A stretch of DNA of 64,000 bases from Populus alba (lineage: Eukaryota > Streptophyta > Magnoliopsida > Malpighiales > Salicaceae): contig NC_133292.1 in NCBI RefSeq assembly GCF_005239225.2, forward strand, positions 11,619,965 through 11,683,964, given 5' to 3'. Below the pieces are notes generated by a model that made no database searches, had not been told where the DNA came from, and saw nothing but the letters and a program-made list of their open reading frames with translations. Position numbers and translations under genes: made by a program. The stretch's first letter is position 1, and each line of letters begins with the position of its first letter. Positions 51,305 to 64,000 of this stretch are shown piece by piece.

Positions 51305-54300
51305 CTAAGACTTGGGAACAGTCACGTTCAGGATTTTTACATCTTGGTATGGTTTATCTCCTCTGTCTGTCTTCACCTTCTCAATACCCTGACATCAATG
51401 TAGAACAAGTACTGAGTAACATGCAAATGTGCATAATAACATGTTACAAGGGTATGTTTATCCAATTCCAGTTCTAGAGCACTCGGCATTCAGGCAGACC
51501 AATCAGTCCATGGATACCCAAACTAAATGGCAAGAAATCTCATTTGATCTATATATTGGGTATGGAAGTTAATGAAGAAATTGTGCAAAACAATGGATTC
51601 TCTCCCAAGCACCACACGCCTAAAATACAGAACGATTTAACAGCAAGATAGGCAAATATCATTGAACACAAAATTGATGGCTCAAGTTTACCTGTACAAC
51701 ATCCATTCCCTTCGCAACTCTACCAAACACTGTATGCTTGTTGTCCAGCCATGGAGTGGCCACTGTGGTGATAAAGAACTGAGAACCATTTGTATTTGGG
51801 CCTGCGTTTGCCATTGATACTGTGAAAGGCCTGTCATGTCGTAAACTGCAGAAACAGAAATGTTTCATCCAGTCAGTTGCATGTGATGTGATGCATAGAG
51901 GAGATTAAATAACGATTACAGCAAATGAAAAAAGAATAAGCAGCTAAAACAGCCACTTGTCCATGTACCAAAAATTAAAATGCATAAAAGTTCTACCAAG
52001 TCTTTTATTGTCTGGCGCTGATCCAAGTTAATGTGAACATTAATGTAATCTGAAGAATAAAATTTCTTGCCACCAAGTTTGTTATTATTATGGTTATGGT
52101 TGGTTGGAACTTAAAAGCCCAACATAGAATAAAAATAAAACTACCAAAGGCAAAAAGGATAACGACTCAAATATCATTTATAAATATTGAAACCAACCAT
52201 GAGTTAGGATTTCTTATTATAATTTGAAATGCCATCAAGTTGCAGGCAGAAGCTTTTTTCAAAATGCTGGTGGGAGGAACACCTTGGAGAAGCACAAATA
52301 ACCTGGTGAAAATGTAATTCACTTGAAAGATTACCTTTTGTGAAACTCATCCTCAAATTCCCTCCCCCAAATAGACTGCCCACCAGTGCCATCTCCCAAT
52401 GGGTCTCCTGTTTGTATCATGAAACCTTTGATGACACGGTGAAAGATAAGATTATCATAGTAGCCATTTCGGCAGTGTGTTGTAAAATTCTCTACAGTTT
52501 TTGGACATTCTTCAGGGTACAGTCTTATGTGAACATCTCCCATTGTAGTGTGCAGAATCTGGAAAAAGGGAATTCAGATTAGTCAAATAGAATGTTTGAT
52601 GGAATCATTAATCATATGTAAATGCCATTTCAGCCATCAGTTTTGACAAATGCACTACCAATGGAAGGCTGTCTTATTCATGTGACCATGGAAACATATG
52701 AGATTTTAGTTTCTTCACAGTTAGGAAAGTGTAAAAAAGAGCAATATGTTCAAAATACATCCCCGTACTTTATACAGGACACAGGAACACCCACAGAGAC
52801 CCATACACCGACATATAAACACCAACTCTAGGGTGTGCTCAGACACACGGACAAACAATCATACAAACAGAAATGCATGTTTTAACATGAGGCAAAGCAA
52901 TATTTTAGCAAATTCAATAAAAAGAAGTGCACATTTAGTATGCTAAACAAGAAATTTATTAATTAAATGGATAAATAAAATATCAAAATCAATTTTATAG
53001 GTCAGTATAGTTATGACCTAGTCCCCTCCTGGATATCAGAAAGAAATAACCCACCACATTGTCAGGAAGAGATGTAGTCACTGCTTTTCCTATATCTGAT
53101 ACAGCCAAAAGTTCATCTGGTGGAGGCTTTTCATTAAACACATCCCGTCCCTTAGTTGCATCCTCAGGCTCCTCTGGTTCTCGACGGCTATTTGCACCAT
53201 TATAAATAATCACAAAAAACAACGTGACATTTAGATCCAAAGTGTTGGACGTAACTCTTGGTGCACTATGTTAAATCATTTAAAACAAATATCAGTTTAA
53301 AGCATTTAATCCAATGTCGTTTATTCTTGCTGATAATTGTGACCAATCTATGAGGTATCTAGAATATCACTCATACGATGTCTTTTGTACTTCTCTTGTC
53401 AACACACTTGAGTAATTTCATTAGCATTTCAGGTGATTTTTGTTTCATCAAAAACCAAAGAATACTTGAAATAAAAAAACAGCAGGCTTAATTTTTCTTG
53501 AATGTTGAAACCTTAAAAATAAGTCCAAGTTTTGAGAAAAACTTAGCACAAGTCCTTTCTAATGTGTTTTGTGTTTCCCGGATTATTAATGTAGACGTGT
53601 AAATCATTTTTAATTTGATAAAAATATTAAGATAGTAAAGACGAGGAAGCATATTTTATTTTCATGGTGAAAAGGGAATAACATATAGATGATGCAAGAA
53701 ATATATCTTTCATAGTAAAACATACAAGTGGCCTAAGCATATTCTTGCATACTAGTTAGGCCTTTTTGGGAAAAACATCTAATAGGTGGAAATATGTATG
53801 ACAGAACTGGTTTGTCCTCTGGCATGGAAATTAGAAATAACTTTTGCTTTTCTCGCTTTTACAAATCTTAAATGCTTTCCACAGTGGCTGATTTGGTTTT
53901 TAATAATCAGTGACCAGGAACAAACATTTAAGCAGTTGCTCCACCCATATTGGCATCATTGGAGAACACCTTAAAGAAAAACATTCATTTTAGCCAGTAT
54001 TTTGCATGATCAGTCAAATTGAGAAGTATCAATACCTGAATAGATAAATTCTGTGTTTCTTGAAAGCACAACACAAGAGAGTGGGATCTGTTAAAGGCTC
54101 TTTGCTCTCATTGACATTTGCTGCAGCTGTAGGAATTTTTCTGACTTTCTTGCTGCTTCGGTCACCTTGATACAATGCAATTTGCAAGAATCTGTCATTG
54201 TTCTCCACCTTTCCAAGAATTCTGGCAACTTTATTGGTCTGTAAATTCACTACCTTAAAAAAAGCATGAAAAAAAGGGGGGGAATAAGAAATAACATGTC

Positions 54301-57229
54301 AGGAGTACAACAATATATATTCACACAAAAATACAGTCATGTTTACTACAAGTAAATAAAATGCAGTGCAGGAAAAAAATTTACATTCCTAATTTGTGTT
54401 AGCAGTAGTAACTTTACTTTTATTCCTAGGAGGGTGGCATATATAAGGAAGTTTGAGCTTTCGTCAAAAATAGCATTTGGTTGTGGTGCACTTTCTGTCT
54501 TTTCAATTTCTTTATCAACAGCCATTCTTCGCCCAAAATCAATAGCCTCCAGCCGGTACATGGGAGCATCACTTCTCTGAAGATCTTGAGCCACCTAACC
54601 AACACAAGGTAATCTATCATTACAAAAGACTCCACAAGAAAATAAATTCTAAATGAAAATCCACTCATAATCGGTATTACCTCAAGAGATTCATCATAAA
54701 CTCTTCTTAGTTTACCCGTTCTAAACCAAAATACACGTATCCTTCGATCAGGTGATGTAATGGAAAACTGCTTACCATCTGGGCTGACCTGATGGATAAC
54801 AGTAACATGTACAGTTATCAAAACTTTTTTTTTTGCAGTTTTTCACATTGATATTTCAATGTAAACAATATAAAAATCAATACAACAAACTGATATCAAG
54901 CACAAAATAGTCAACAATATCAATTTGTAGACCACACTCATATCAGAACCAGAATGTATAGTACCTCCATTGTGGAAACACTTGTTTTACACTTCACAAT
55001 TTCAAATAGATCAGTATCACTTTTCAATCTAAACTTCACCCTGCTTGCACCAGACAAGAGAAACTGTTAGGAATCTGCCACAATTAGAGGAAACCAGACA
55101 AACCTTAATGTCTCAACATCACATGAAAATAAAACTTTATCTACAAACTCAAAAGGATCGCACCCCTGGTAACAATCAGGGACAAATCTACAGAAGAACA
55201 TGGTAGGATAATGCTAACATAAGCTTCTAGACAAATCTACAGAAGAACGTATTGGGATATTAGTGACATAAGCTTCTAAAAGTTCAACACTTCTGCTAGT
55301 TGCAAAGTTAAGAAAATAAAAAATAAATAAAAGAAAGTTAGGAAATCCATCAATATAAGAAACTCCAGAACTAATAAACATCCATTTAATGTGTAAAAGA
55401 AACTGTACAACAGAAACCATTTCCTACCAAGATTTTCTGAAGCCTAGATTTCAAGCTTTGAGTTATATTTGTTGTGAAAACAGGTTGACAAGGCAACCCA
55501 CACATATATTGGTGTGAGAGTGCAAAACGTAAAGTATGGGTTTTCAAATGATAAATTAATGGAAGACAGCTTCAAGAAACTTCTAGCATAAAAAAAACTC
55601 ATGAGACCCAGAAAGGTGCCGGCAAATCTTTCATGTCTTTTATAAACTCAGCAACAAAGTTTTATAGTTAATTAAATGTTTTACAAAGTCACACCTAAAG
55701 AGTGGTTCCATCCTGGACTTGTATAGATATTTTGTACAATAAGGATAACGTCACATCTATATAAGTGCACATACTCGCTTTCTGGGAACTTAAGCGTGGT
55801 GGGACTCCAGTATTCAATAAGTCCCTTTGCATCAACAGATATTACCGTGTCAAATAAAGGGTTGTACTTCATAACTTTAACCGGCTCAAGGTGTATCTGG
55901 AGAAATGCAATAAAAAATAATGAAAATAAGTATCTTTGTTGTGGTATAAAAAAGAACATGGGAGTAAAAACCTTGTGTTATGAAAATTGAGAGCAATTGA
56001 TGTGACCAGTTACCTCTTTTGAGATGATTGGTTCATTTGAACCAGCTCGTGCATCATATATATGCACAACTAAGGAATTCCGATCACTTATGGCAAGCCT
56101 AGCTTTGACATCCCCTTGTTTATAGACCCATTCTGCACTACCAGGAACATATGGAAGGTGGATCATGGCCATCATGTCATAATTGACAACATCATATATT
56201 TTCACAGATTGATCATTTGAAATCGTGCAACAAAGCAGGCCATCCAAGCTAACCTGCATGACTGAACAGAGTCATGGTTGATGACTGCGCCAACTAACAG
56301 GATTTTGACAATTGTGAATAAAACAAGATGAAAGGTGAACAACCTAATAATGATTGCTGCCTAAATACCAACAGGAAAACATTATGAACAGTAATTAGTA
56401 ACCTGGAAACTAAAAGGGCAGGTCAAATAATCACAGATGACGTCTTTTTTTACATGTAAACTACACATACAAACGCAACCGAAAAACATGCAGTACAAAT
56501 TATATGACAGATAGCTATAGCCTATTTACTGATTAAAGCTCTTGATTGGTCACGGACTCATAAAGTTATTCAAAGCAAAAATCAATTGAGAATCAGGTTA
56601 AACATGATACGTATAAAATCAAGCGAAGTGGAAGAGCTCACCGCTAGGCCTTCAATGGGACCAAGGTGGGATCTAAAATGTTTAGCAAATTCAATGCCAA
56701 TAGGCTTTTTCTTCCAAAATTTCAAATGCCCTGATTAACATAAATAAGAGAAACGGTCAAAAAATAACCAAACAGCACATCATCTTAAGTAAATAGCTCG
56801 TGAATACTGTTAATGAATAATTGTACAGTAATTATGCCAAAGGATACCATCAACACTTCCAGTGATGAAAAAATCAGCTGCGGAAACTGCAACATGCGTA
56901 ACCACATCTCGATGCATATAGCTTTTCTCGTACCTGCAAAACAGATAATGAGTGAGCAACTTTCTTCTGTATTTAGAATTTATTATAGCTTCAGCTATAA
57001 AACCCTAACGGAAGCTTAAAACCTCTAAACCCTAAAACAAATACGAAATTCGAAAAAAACAGAAGAGAGGAACCTACATGTTTGCAGAAGGAAGGGAATC
57101 TAGGTAAGCTTGCTCGAACTGGAGAGGACGTTTGGCTCGCGCTTTAGGGGCTGGACCAGGTCCAATAACGGCATCTTCGTCGTTCTCCACTGGCGTCTCC
57201 GGGTTGCCGTTTTTTGGCTCCTCCTCCAT
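51305..57229 (-). CDS. CYP71: WD40-domain cyclophilin CYP71
   Basis: Thirteen coding exons, 5' to 3': 57229-57078, 56933-56848, 56730-56642, 56253-56014, 55896-55775, 55040-54965, 54788-54681, 54594-54418, 54253-54036, 53187-53055, 52558-52335, 51845-51692 and 51388-51305. They total 620 residues. Residues 1-50 are acidic and Pro/Lys-rich. WD40 blades follow: [91 protein letters not shown] linker ([15 protein letters not shown]) leads to the C-terminal cyclophilin domain: [49 protein letters not shown], and [14 protein letters not shown]. The His-Arg, Phe, Gln and Trp of the prolyl-isomerase pocket are all present. Known role: nuclear CYP71 binds histone H3 and works with LHP1 and CAF-1 in gene repression and meristem development. 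The gene is intact. Confidence 0.95.
55181..55278. repeat. 49-bp tandem duplication in a CYP71 intron
   Basis: Two adjacent diverged copies starting GACAAATCTACAGAAGAAC and ending ATAAGCTTCTA (55181-55229 and 55230-55278), within the intron between coding exons 5 and 6. Confidence 0.7.
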
Positions 57230-57245
57230 TTTTGCTGCTGATTTC

Positions 57246-57253
57246 TAGGGTTT
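57246..57253 (-). promoter_or_regulatory. Telo-box in the CYP71 leader
   Basis: AAACCCTA on the minus strand about 17 bases before the start codon, followed by GAAATCAGCAGCAAAA and the ATG. It is linked in plants to genes active in dividing cells, which fits a meristem chromatin factor. Confidence 0.55.
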
Positions 57254-57374
57254 ATACTTGCGGGGAAGAGAGTGTGAGCACAATGAGGGAGTTTTTCTGC
57301 TTGTTATTGTTTAAGCGGGATGGATTTCTCGGGTTTCAGCTTCCGCCCGTGACTGGGGTAGCTGTATAGATCAT

Positions 57375-57690
57375 GGTTATCAGACGTGGTCGGTCTGATC
57401 GGGTAAAAAAACTCGAATCACGAATTTATCGAGTCAATTGAAAGGCAGGGAAGTTAACTTGTATAAGACAATGTTTTTCTAACAAGAATTTTAAAATAAT
57501 TTTAATGAAGTTTACCAGTCAAGTTAATCATGTTATAATTAGGTTATACCATTGCCCCGAGTTTAATTGAGTTAATTTTCATGGTTAAAAAAAAAACCTG
57601 GCCATTCCAAGTTTTGGGTGGGTAGGTTACCAAGTCGACTCCCAAGTCAGACAGAGTTTAATAAGATCTGGTTTCGGGTCGGGTCAGTGT
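57375..57690. repeat. Dispersed repeat (CGGGTCGGGTC type)
   Basis: Starts CATGGTTATCAGACGTGG and ends with TTTCGGGTCGGGTCAGTG. The interior has AACAAGAATTTTAAAATAATTTT and TTGGGTGGGTAGGTTACC. It is the longest representative here of the family seen at 9650-9800. Confidence 0.4.
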
Positions 57691-57929
57691 AAAATTTAAA
57701 TTGAGCCAGCTAATACTAAATTGGGCCATACGCTTGAATTTGTGAGTAGAAGCCTGGTAGGCCGACAACGTACGAGCCTGGAAGGTAAAAGGTTCGAAGA
57801 TCCATGAGCCGGGGCCAGATAGGGTCTATTGCAAATTTTTCAACCAGTGGAGTCAGAAATGGGCAAAACCGAATGCACCTCCGAAGTCCGAACTGCTAAA
57901 AAGCCACTTCTATTGCAATTTTTTATTTT

Positions 57930-58085
57930 ATTTTTTCTTGAGATTAATAATTTTTTAATATTTTTAAATTATTTTGATGTGCTGATTTTAAAAATTATTT
58001 TTAAAAAATAAAAAAATATTATTTTAATATATTTCTAAATAAAAATACTTTAAAAAATAATTCCAATTATATTTCTAAACATTTC
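57930..58085. repeat. Dispersed AT-rich MITE-like repeat
   Basis: AAATTATTTTGATGTGCTGAT, AAAAAATATTATTTTAATATA and AAAATACTTTAAAAAATAATTCC in family order, ending ATTTCTAAACA. Confidence 0.5.
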
Positions 58086-59590
58086 CTTATAATGGAGTTA
58101 CATTTATAAACATTCCATAATGATGATGATGGAACTGCGTTGAGGTGTCTTGCTTTTTTTTTTTGTCTTGCTTTTCTTATGACTCATCATTGCAACGCTT
58201 GACCATGTTTAATAGTTGTCCACTCATAATTATTAAACAATTAAAAGATATGTTGATTGGTATCTTGGTAAAAAAAGGAAAAGAAAAAGAAAAGAGCAAT
58301 TGCCAATTGAGGCAGGCATGGTTTTTTTTTTCTTTTCTAGTTGAACAAAGTGCAGGATATACAATGTATCTGAATTATCTAGTAACATGATGCGGCTTGT
58401 CTTGGTAAATTGACATGAAAAATTCAAAATATAGAATCTGATCTTAACTTAAAAAAAATATTAACTCGGTAAAATTTAACTGTACCAACTTGATTCTTAA
58501 TTATGCATTTGACCCAATTAAATTTGATCCAAACCTGATCAAACTAATACCCAAAAAAAATAATTCTAACATTAGTTGTTTCTTAATGTCGTCGAGGGCA
58601 GGAAATTAGCAGCACGACTTATAGCGATGTGAATATATAATACGGTGACGAATTGGCAAGCGAGCCAAAAAATCAACCTAGCCCACCACTCAAAGAAACA
58701 GAATATTTCACGTACAAAACAAATCTCTGGAAAAAAAGAGAGAGTAAGCTGCAGTTTCTGTTCTCGAGGAATTTGAAAATCATGCATACAGGTCACCTAT
58801 GCCACTCTACCAAAAGACAGTGGTGGGGTTTGAATCTAAGATCAAACTGTGAACAAGCCGATCTAGAAAGAAGCTGGTACCTATTATTGTAGCCTTGTTA
58901 GGAGGCAAGCACGGTCACCACGCACAAATTGATAAAACAGCTCCAACTTCCACCTCCATGACAAATACTCAAATAGATATTACCACAATTTAACCAGCAC
59001 CACCCCATATTAAACAGTTGGAATGGTGCCTCAGATGATAAAGAAGATTAGACCTTGCCAGTTGCCAGAGAATTATTGTGAAAGATTCATGTGACCTCTA
59101 AAAACAAAAACAAGGATACTTCTCCTAAACCTCCAGTTTTGTCCCACATTTACCCTGTTCACCAAACAAACCACATGGGCGAGGGCTTGGTCTTCACAAG
59201 CAAACACACACACAAAACGAGTAGCCATTCCCTCGTGGCCTGACCATCCCCAGGGCCCTCGCGATCGGTGGACAACCTATCACGCGGTGCCCCTGGTTTT
59301 TCTCTAATTAAGAAGTCAATGTCATTCTTTATGTTTGTATTGTCGGGATTCAATGTTTCCGACACATGCATTGACCATGAAAATGGATAGGGTTTGCAAA
59401 TCACCGAGTTTTTCTTGTATATAGAATACTGGGATAGACTGCTTCGCTATTGGTGAACAATCTTGGCTAAATTAAAGTAACCCATGGCCATTTCCATATG
59501 GCTAACTCGATATCAGGAGTGGTACTGAGAAATAATCAAGAAATGGCCAGACTATTGTGAGATGCATTTATTAATTCTTTTTTCAAGTTG
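58086..59590. other. Spacer downstream of the AGC kinase
   Basis: No gene found. It includes the presumed 3' untranslated region of the kinase. The open frames near 58.2, 58.6 and 59.2 kb lack family similarity. Confidence 0.55.
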
Positions 59591-62500
59591 CTAATAATAT
59601 TCCACAGGGGTCTCGGGACAACTTTCATCTGATACAACCTCTCTACTAAATGGTGGAGGAACATATGGTGGAGGTCTACATCTCAACAATGCCCAATTAA
59701 CTCCTTGGAAAAAAGGATGGTGCTTGACGGCTGATGCGCCCATGGGGGAACCCATTCGCCTTGCTGGATCCTTAACCAGTAGTTGCGAAATGAGGTCCTT
59801 AGCTGCGGCAGGCACAGCTGGTTCTTTAGGGAACTCAAGGGCTCGAGCCACAACATTAGCTAGAGTTAGCTCATGGTCAACACCTCTAAAAGGCGTAAAC
59901 CCGTAAAATAGTTCAAACATAAATATTCCTAGCGTCCACCAATCCACAGGACTACCATGGCCCTCACCGGAAACAATCTCCGGTGCTAAATACTCGTGGG
60001 TCCCAACAAATGACATAGATCGAACATCGACGGGCTCGGCTACAAACTCAGGCCCACCACGGTTGCCCATCTTCTTCTTGCGTTTGCGTCTTGGGTGGAA
60101 ACATGACACAGCTGGGACTATACAGTTAGGAAGAATGCATGAGGATGAAGTATAAGAAGGATGCTCAAACAGGTAGTCATTTTTGGGGGCTGCGGCAGCA
60201 TCTTTTTTGTCGGAGATAATCTGGGGAGTTGACGTAGAATCATCACATTTTAACGAGAGGTCAAAGTCAGTGAGCATTATATGACCATCTGATCGAACAA
60301 GAACGTTTTCAGGCTTGAGATCACGGTAAACAATCCCCATCATATGAAGGTACTCTAAAGCTACAATCACCTCTGATGCGTAGAACCTGGAAAAAAACAC
60401 CAAAAGAACACTTAATTAAGTATTAAAAAACCAATTCTTCTCTGTTGCCTTCTGTTTTAATTAAACCTAATCAAGATCAGGGAAAAAATAGAATAACGCA
60501 ATCTCGATGGAGGGTCCACCAAGGATTACACAATTTATAAAGAAAAAGGAGATGATCGGTGCTTAGAATATTTTGGTGCAAATGTAATGATACATTCGAG
60601 CAAGAAAATAATTGAGATGCTGCGAGACACCTCAACATCGAGCAAAAGGTCCTACTGTTGTTATTTGTATATTAGCATCCTGGGTTTTTTGATAACCATA
60701 TCATTAAACAGAAACAAGGAATTATTCAGCTCTATTTTTGTTACATGACCCATACCCACAATGACAAGGGACCTACATCCACAGAGTCTATACTCTTCAT
60801 GCAGCAAAATCAATTGTTGAAGAAGGAGACGTTGAAAGAAAATGTCTTGGCATGTAAGGTGAAGAAGAAAAGCAAATAAAGCTACCGAATCCATGTCCTT
60901 CTGTATTTGCATATTCGTATTTCAGTGTTAGCTTTTCTTTTTCAACGCGTGAGCTTTTGTTTATTCCTACCTTTCTACGTGGCATATCAGGTATTAGCGA
61001 AGAAGAATTATTATTAACTCATTACATTCATTAACTATTTATTTTCTTCTTTTGTTTATTCCTACCTTTCTACGTGGCATATCAGGTATTAGAGAAGAAG
61101 AATTATTATTAACTCATTACATTCATTAACTATTTATTTTCTTCTTTATTATTCAGTACTAAGCATTCATTATTGGAAGAAATGGATTTCTCGTCTACTT
61201 TGTTAGCTAAAACCTTTCACTAGCCTCTCGTGCACCTACTTTTATATTCATTAACAAAGGAAAGGGGCTAAAAGAAACATAAAATTAAAATGACTCGGAG
61301 GATAGGGATAGGATGTCTGTTAAATATTCAATATTGGACAAAGGAGCTAGAAACCGATGGTGTGTTTTAACAAGGGGCCAAAAAGCAACAAGATAAAATC
61401 GGGGCCACTGGTCACCAGCGTACGGTCTCCAAAGAAAACCCAGAAATCCAGCAAAAGATAACGGAAAGCAAGGAATATTGAAATTTCAGATATCCAGGAG
61501 ATCTTTTGGTTTCTTGTAAATAAGAACAAGATTTTTTTCATAGAACGACACGTGAAACTCCATGAAAGGATTCACCAAAGCAAAAGGAGAAACTATAGCT
61601 ATTGTTGTAATTTCCTTCATCGCTATAACTTACCGTTAACTCGGAAAGTGGGGGGACGGGAAGGGAAGGTTAAACTTGACAGCCAAGTTTTCCTGAAAAA
61701 CAGGATGTACATTTGCTGTACAAACGAGTTGTTGCTAACTCACTAACGATGAGTGTACACCATTAATAACATGATAACTCCAACCCACCTTCTCTCATGA
61801 AAAGGTTAAGTGATATCTCTGTTTACACGTCCCGCAATTGATGTCCATGATGGTCGACTCCCGCCATTATAAGCAAAACTAATACGGTAGGTATTACTTT
61901 GCTACTAAATTTAAAACCACCAATTGCAACAGTAATTGCACCCGGTACACACTTCTAAATTTATGAAATCAAAACCACCACCCTTTATTAACTCAGTAAC
62001 TGGCTCATTAAAACATTGGCACGTGTTATCAATAAATGTTCATGAATTCTAATAAAAGATAGCTGAACGTTAAGATAAAAAAAAAAAAAAAAAATTCATC
62101 TACAAACATTAAGAGGATTATGAATTATTGGTTCAAAACCAACAATTTGTGATAATTTATTTTCAGGTTGTTTTTTTTTATTAGTATCTCCTCTGTTATC
62201 TTTGTTTCTTTTGTTAAATACAGGGGAGTGTTTGTTTTTCTATTTCAGTTAGTTTTTTAAAGTGTTTTTAAAACTAATTTTTGCATAATTGATTATATTT
62301 TATTTTTTTTTGATAATTTTAATGTATTGATATAAAAAATTAACATATATTTCTACTTTAAAATTATTTTAAAAAAACTTGTAATCCTTTGACGTTCGTG
62401 GCAATAAAGTAATATTAACCTAATTTATGCCCTAAGTTATTCAAGAATGCCCAATTAGCACATATTAACTTAATATTGTTAGAGAAATTGATTTTCAAAA

Positions 62501-63700
62501 TATTTAAATTTAAAAAAATATATATTTTAACATCGATTTATCAAAATTATAAAACAAAATACAAATAAAAATAATTTAAAGTTTTAAAAAATCAATCCCA
62601 AACAATCAAAATCAAGAATGGATATTTGAGAATATGATTAAAGTTATTTTTTAAAATATTTTTTGTTTGTAGAAATAAAAAGAATAAATTGTTTTTCAAA
62701 ATATTTTTTTTGTTGAAAAACAATTAATAAAAAATTGGAATACTCTCAAAGACACTGCCTACGTAAATTACGTTCTCATAATCGAGAAAACATTTTTTTA
62801 AGGAAAAAAATAAGAAGCGAAAAGTCAAACATCATTACGTGGACTACACCCGCACGTGATCGTCTTCCCCAACAGAAAACAAATCCAGTGTTACGACAAA
62901 CAAACTGTAAATCCTGTTCGCTCGCTGCCCTAGTTTAACTTACTTTAAAGTAACTGAAAAGAAGAAAAAACACAGTAACCAATCAGTGGGGTACGGGGTA
63001 CACGTACGCAGAAGGCACCGTGCCTTCTCCCAGGATATGGTCCCACGTCCCTGATCCATCGCTCTCACTCTCCTTTCTCCTACTCCTACTGTTTCCGAAT
63101 TACGTGTATGCCAATAAAAAGTTAAAAATAAGAATCTAATAATTTAAAATAAAAGTGGAAATGCCAACGAACGCACCTGACGGCGGTTTCTTCGAATCGT
63201 TTAAGAGGCTGTCGTTGACGGAGAACGTGAAGGTCACCGCCGGGACAAAACTCCGTTAACAGACATAGCCATCGTTGAGTGTCAATAAAAGCGTATAATG
63301 CAGGCAAAAACGGATGATCCAGCGTTTCAAGTATTTCCCGCTCCGTCCTCGCTCTTCCTTCTTTATTTCTGCTAGCTAGCTCCTTCTTATCCATAACTTT
63401 CGCCGCAAAAAACGTAGAGTCCATTTCATTAAGTTTGGTTTTGAGTTCGGCTAAGTAGACGGAACCGATGTCGCCGGAACCGAGGCGGTGAGAGAAACGG
63501 AGATCGGAGAGAGAGAGGGAGTGTTTGCTTGTGGATTTGGAGGAGAAAGAGGTGTGAGTGGAGGGAGCGGGAGTAAGTGTGGCGGAGGAGGAACCGGAGC
63601 TGGTGCTACGGTGGAGTGTGGTGGTTGTCGTGGCGGTGGATGTGAAGCTTATGCTTTGGAGGTCGTCGGTTAAATCTTCCAGCCATGGAGGAGGCTCCAT
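59591..63700 (-). CDS. PID2: AGC VIII protein kinase, PINOID2-like
   Basis: Two exons (63700-63177 and 60386-59591) separated by a 2.8-kb intron give 439 residues. The N-terminal 60 residues are Ser/Thr-rich. The kinase core starts [11 protein letters not shown] (Gly loop), followed by [11 protein letters not shown] (ATP Lys), [29 protein letters not shown], the catalytic loop [10 protein letters not shown] and DFD instead of DFG, which defines plant AGC VIII kinases. Between subdomains VII and VIII lies the characteristic insertion of roughly 75 residues with HPRRKRKKK, a basic patch, then the activation segment [20 protein letters not shown]-type and PPYVPPP segments end the core. The C terminus VEYY resembles but does not match the FxxF PDK1-docking motif. 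Known role: PINOID-group kinases phosphorylate PIN auxin carriers and direct auxin flow at the plasma membrane. Assignment to PINOID2 rather than another PINOID-group member rests on remembered similarity. Confidence 0.88.
60954..61143. repeat. 95-bp tandem duplication in the kinase intron
   Basis: Two head-to-tail copies (60954-61048, 61049-61143) beginning CTTTTGTTTATTCCTACC and containing CTACGTGGCATATCAGG, with a single G/C-to-A-type difference (TTAGCGAAG against TTAGAGAAG). The duplication looks recent. Confidence 0.9.
62235..62660. repeat. Two MITE-like copies in the kinase intron
   Basis: GTGTTTGTTTTTC with AAAGTGTTTTTAAAACTAATTT and TAATTTTAATGTATTGATATAAAAA marks one copy. ATTTTAACATCGATTTATCAAAATTAT near 62530, followed by AATCCCAAACAATC, marks a second in reverse orientation. 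Confidence 0.35.
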
Positions 63701-63783
63701 CGTAGAAAGATGGAGAGAGAGACTGAAGAGGTGAATAAAATGACACTGGCAGACAAGAGATCTAGTTTTTTAAGGGAATTAAA

Positions 63784-63823
63784 TGGGCCGGGTTGGGCCG
63801 TAATGAAGAGGAAATGGTGGGCC
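63784..63823. promoter_or_regulatory. TGGGCC cluster upstream of the kinase
   Basis: Three TGGGCC sites (63784-63789, 63794-63799, 63818-63823) within 40 bp, about 85-125 bp before the kinase start codon. This is the site II core recognised by TCP factors; whether they serve this gene or one outside the window is unknown. Confidence 0.45.
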
Positions 63824-64000
63824 GGGGGGTCTATATAGACATGGAATATACTGTGCCTAATTATAAGGAGATTATGGTTTCTAATGAAGAGATTAAGCCA
63901 TTTTATGATTTTTGTTAGGTATTGTTTTGTCTCTTTATTGAAGATCAGAAGAATGGATTTTTATTTTATTAAATCTCTGAGAAGATAATTTAGTGATGGG

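Noticed and set aside
54426..54821. 131-codon minus-strand frame as a separate gene
   Set aside because: It is two adjacent CYP71 coding exons read partly out of frame through the intervening intron.
59159..59404. 81-codon minus-strand frame after the kinase
   Set aside because: No motif or homologue; most likely 3' untranslated or spacer sequence.

Overview
The window is nuclear DNA from a woody eudicot, most likely a poplar or a close relative (Salicaceae). The reasons are spliced genes with GT-AG introns, long AT-rich spacers, plant-only families (CYP94 P450, PINOID-type AGC kinase, cyclophilin CYP71, a plant pseudo-HPt), a CACTA element with CCGACGG subterminal repeats, and SINE and MITE-like families of a type familiar from Populus. 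The genus is an inference; nothing in the window proves it.

Layout. 1-5.5 kb: no gene; a SINE relic and a complete CACTA-type DNA transposon with a 3-bp target duplication. 5.6-7.1 kb (minus): an intronless CYP94C1-like P450 of jasmonate catabolism, with a G-box upstream. 7.3-17 kb: gene-free, rich in AT microsatellites and short dispersed repeats. 17-19.4 kb (plus): a decayed subtilase of the SBT4.14/XSP1 type. 19.9-21.4 kb (minus): a secreted Cys-rich/Pro-rich protein with a Root_cap domain. 21.4-28.6 kb: gene-free, with one full-length SINE and a second relic. 28.6-35 kb (plus): a small histidine-phosphotransfer-like protein whose phospho-accepting His is Gln, with two candidate last exons. 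36.7-40 kb (plus): a plastid-type aldo/keto reductase with two paralogous first exons of identical length and phase. 41.3-44 kb (plus): a twin CX9C protein of unknown function. 45-45.5 kb (plus): 60S acidic ribosomal protein P2. 45.9-46.3 kb: a piece of plastid rpoB inserted exactly between two 66-bp direct repeats. 48-50.4 kb (minus): phase-compatible candidate exons of an unrecognised gene. 51.3-57.2 kb (minus): the WD40-cyclophilin CYP71 in 13 coding exons. 59.6-63.7 kb (minus): a PINOID2-like AGC VIII kinase in two exons.

As usual in plants, the genes form no operon. Several are hormone-related: jasmonoyl-isoleucine turnover (CYP94C1), cytokinin phosphorelay inhibition (pseudo-HPt) and auxin transport (PINOID-type kinase). 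The clustering is probably coincidental. Exon boundaries were assigned by hand from GT/AG sites, reading-frame phase and family similarity. Every multi-exon model reported as a complete CDS sums to a whole number of codons. No virus, CRISPR array or bacterial-type system is present.
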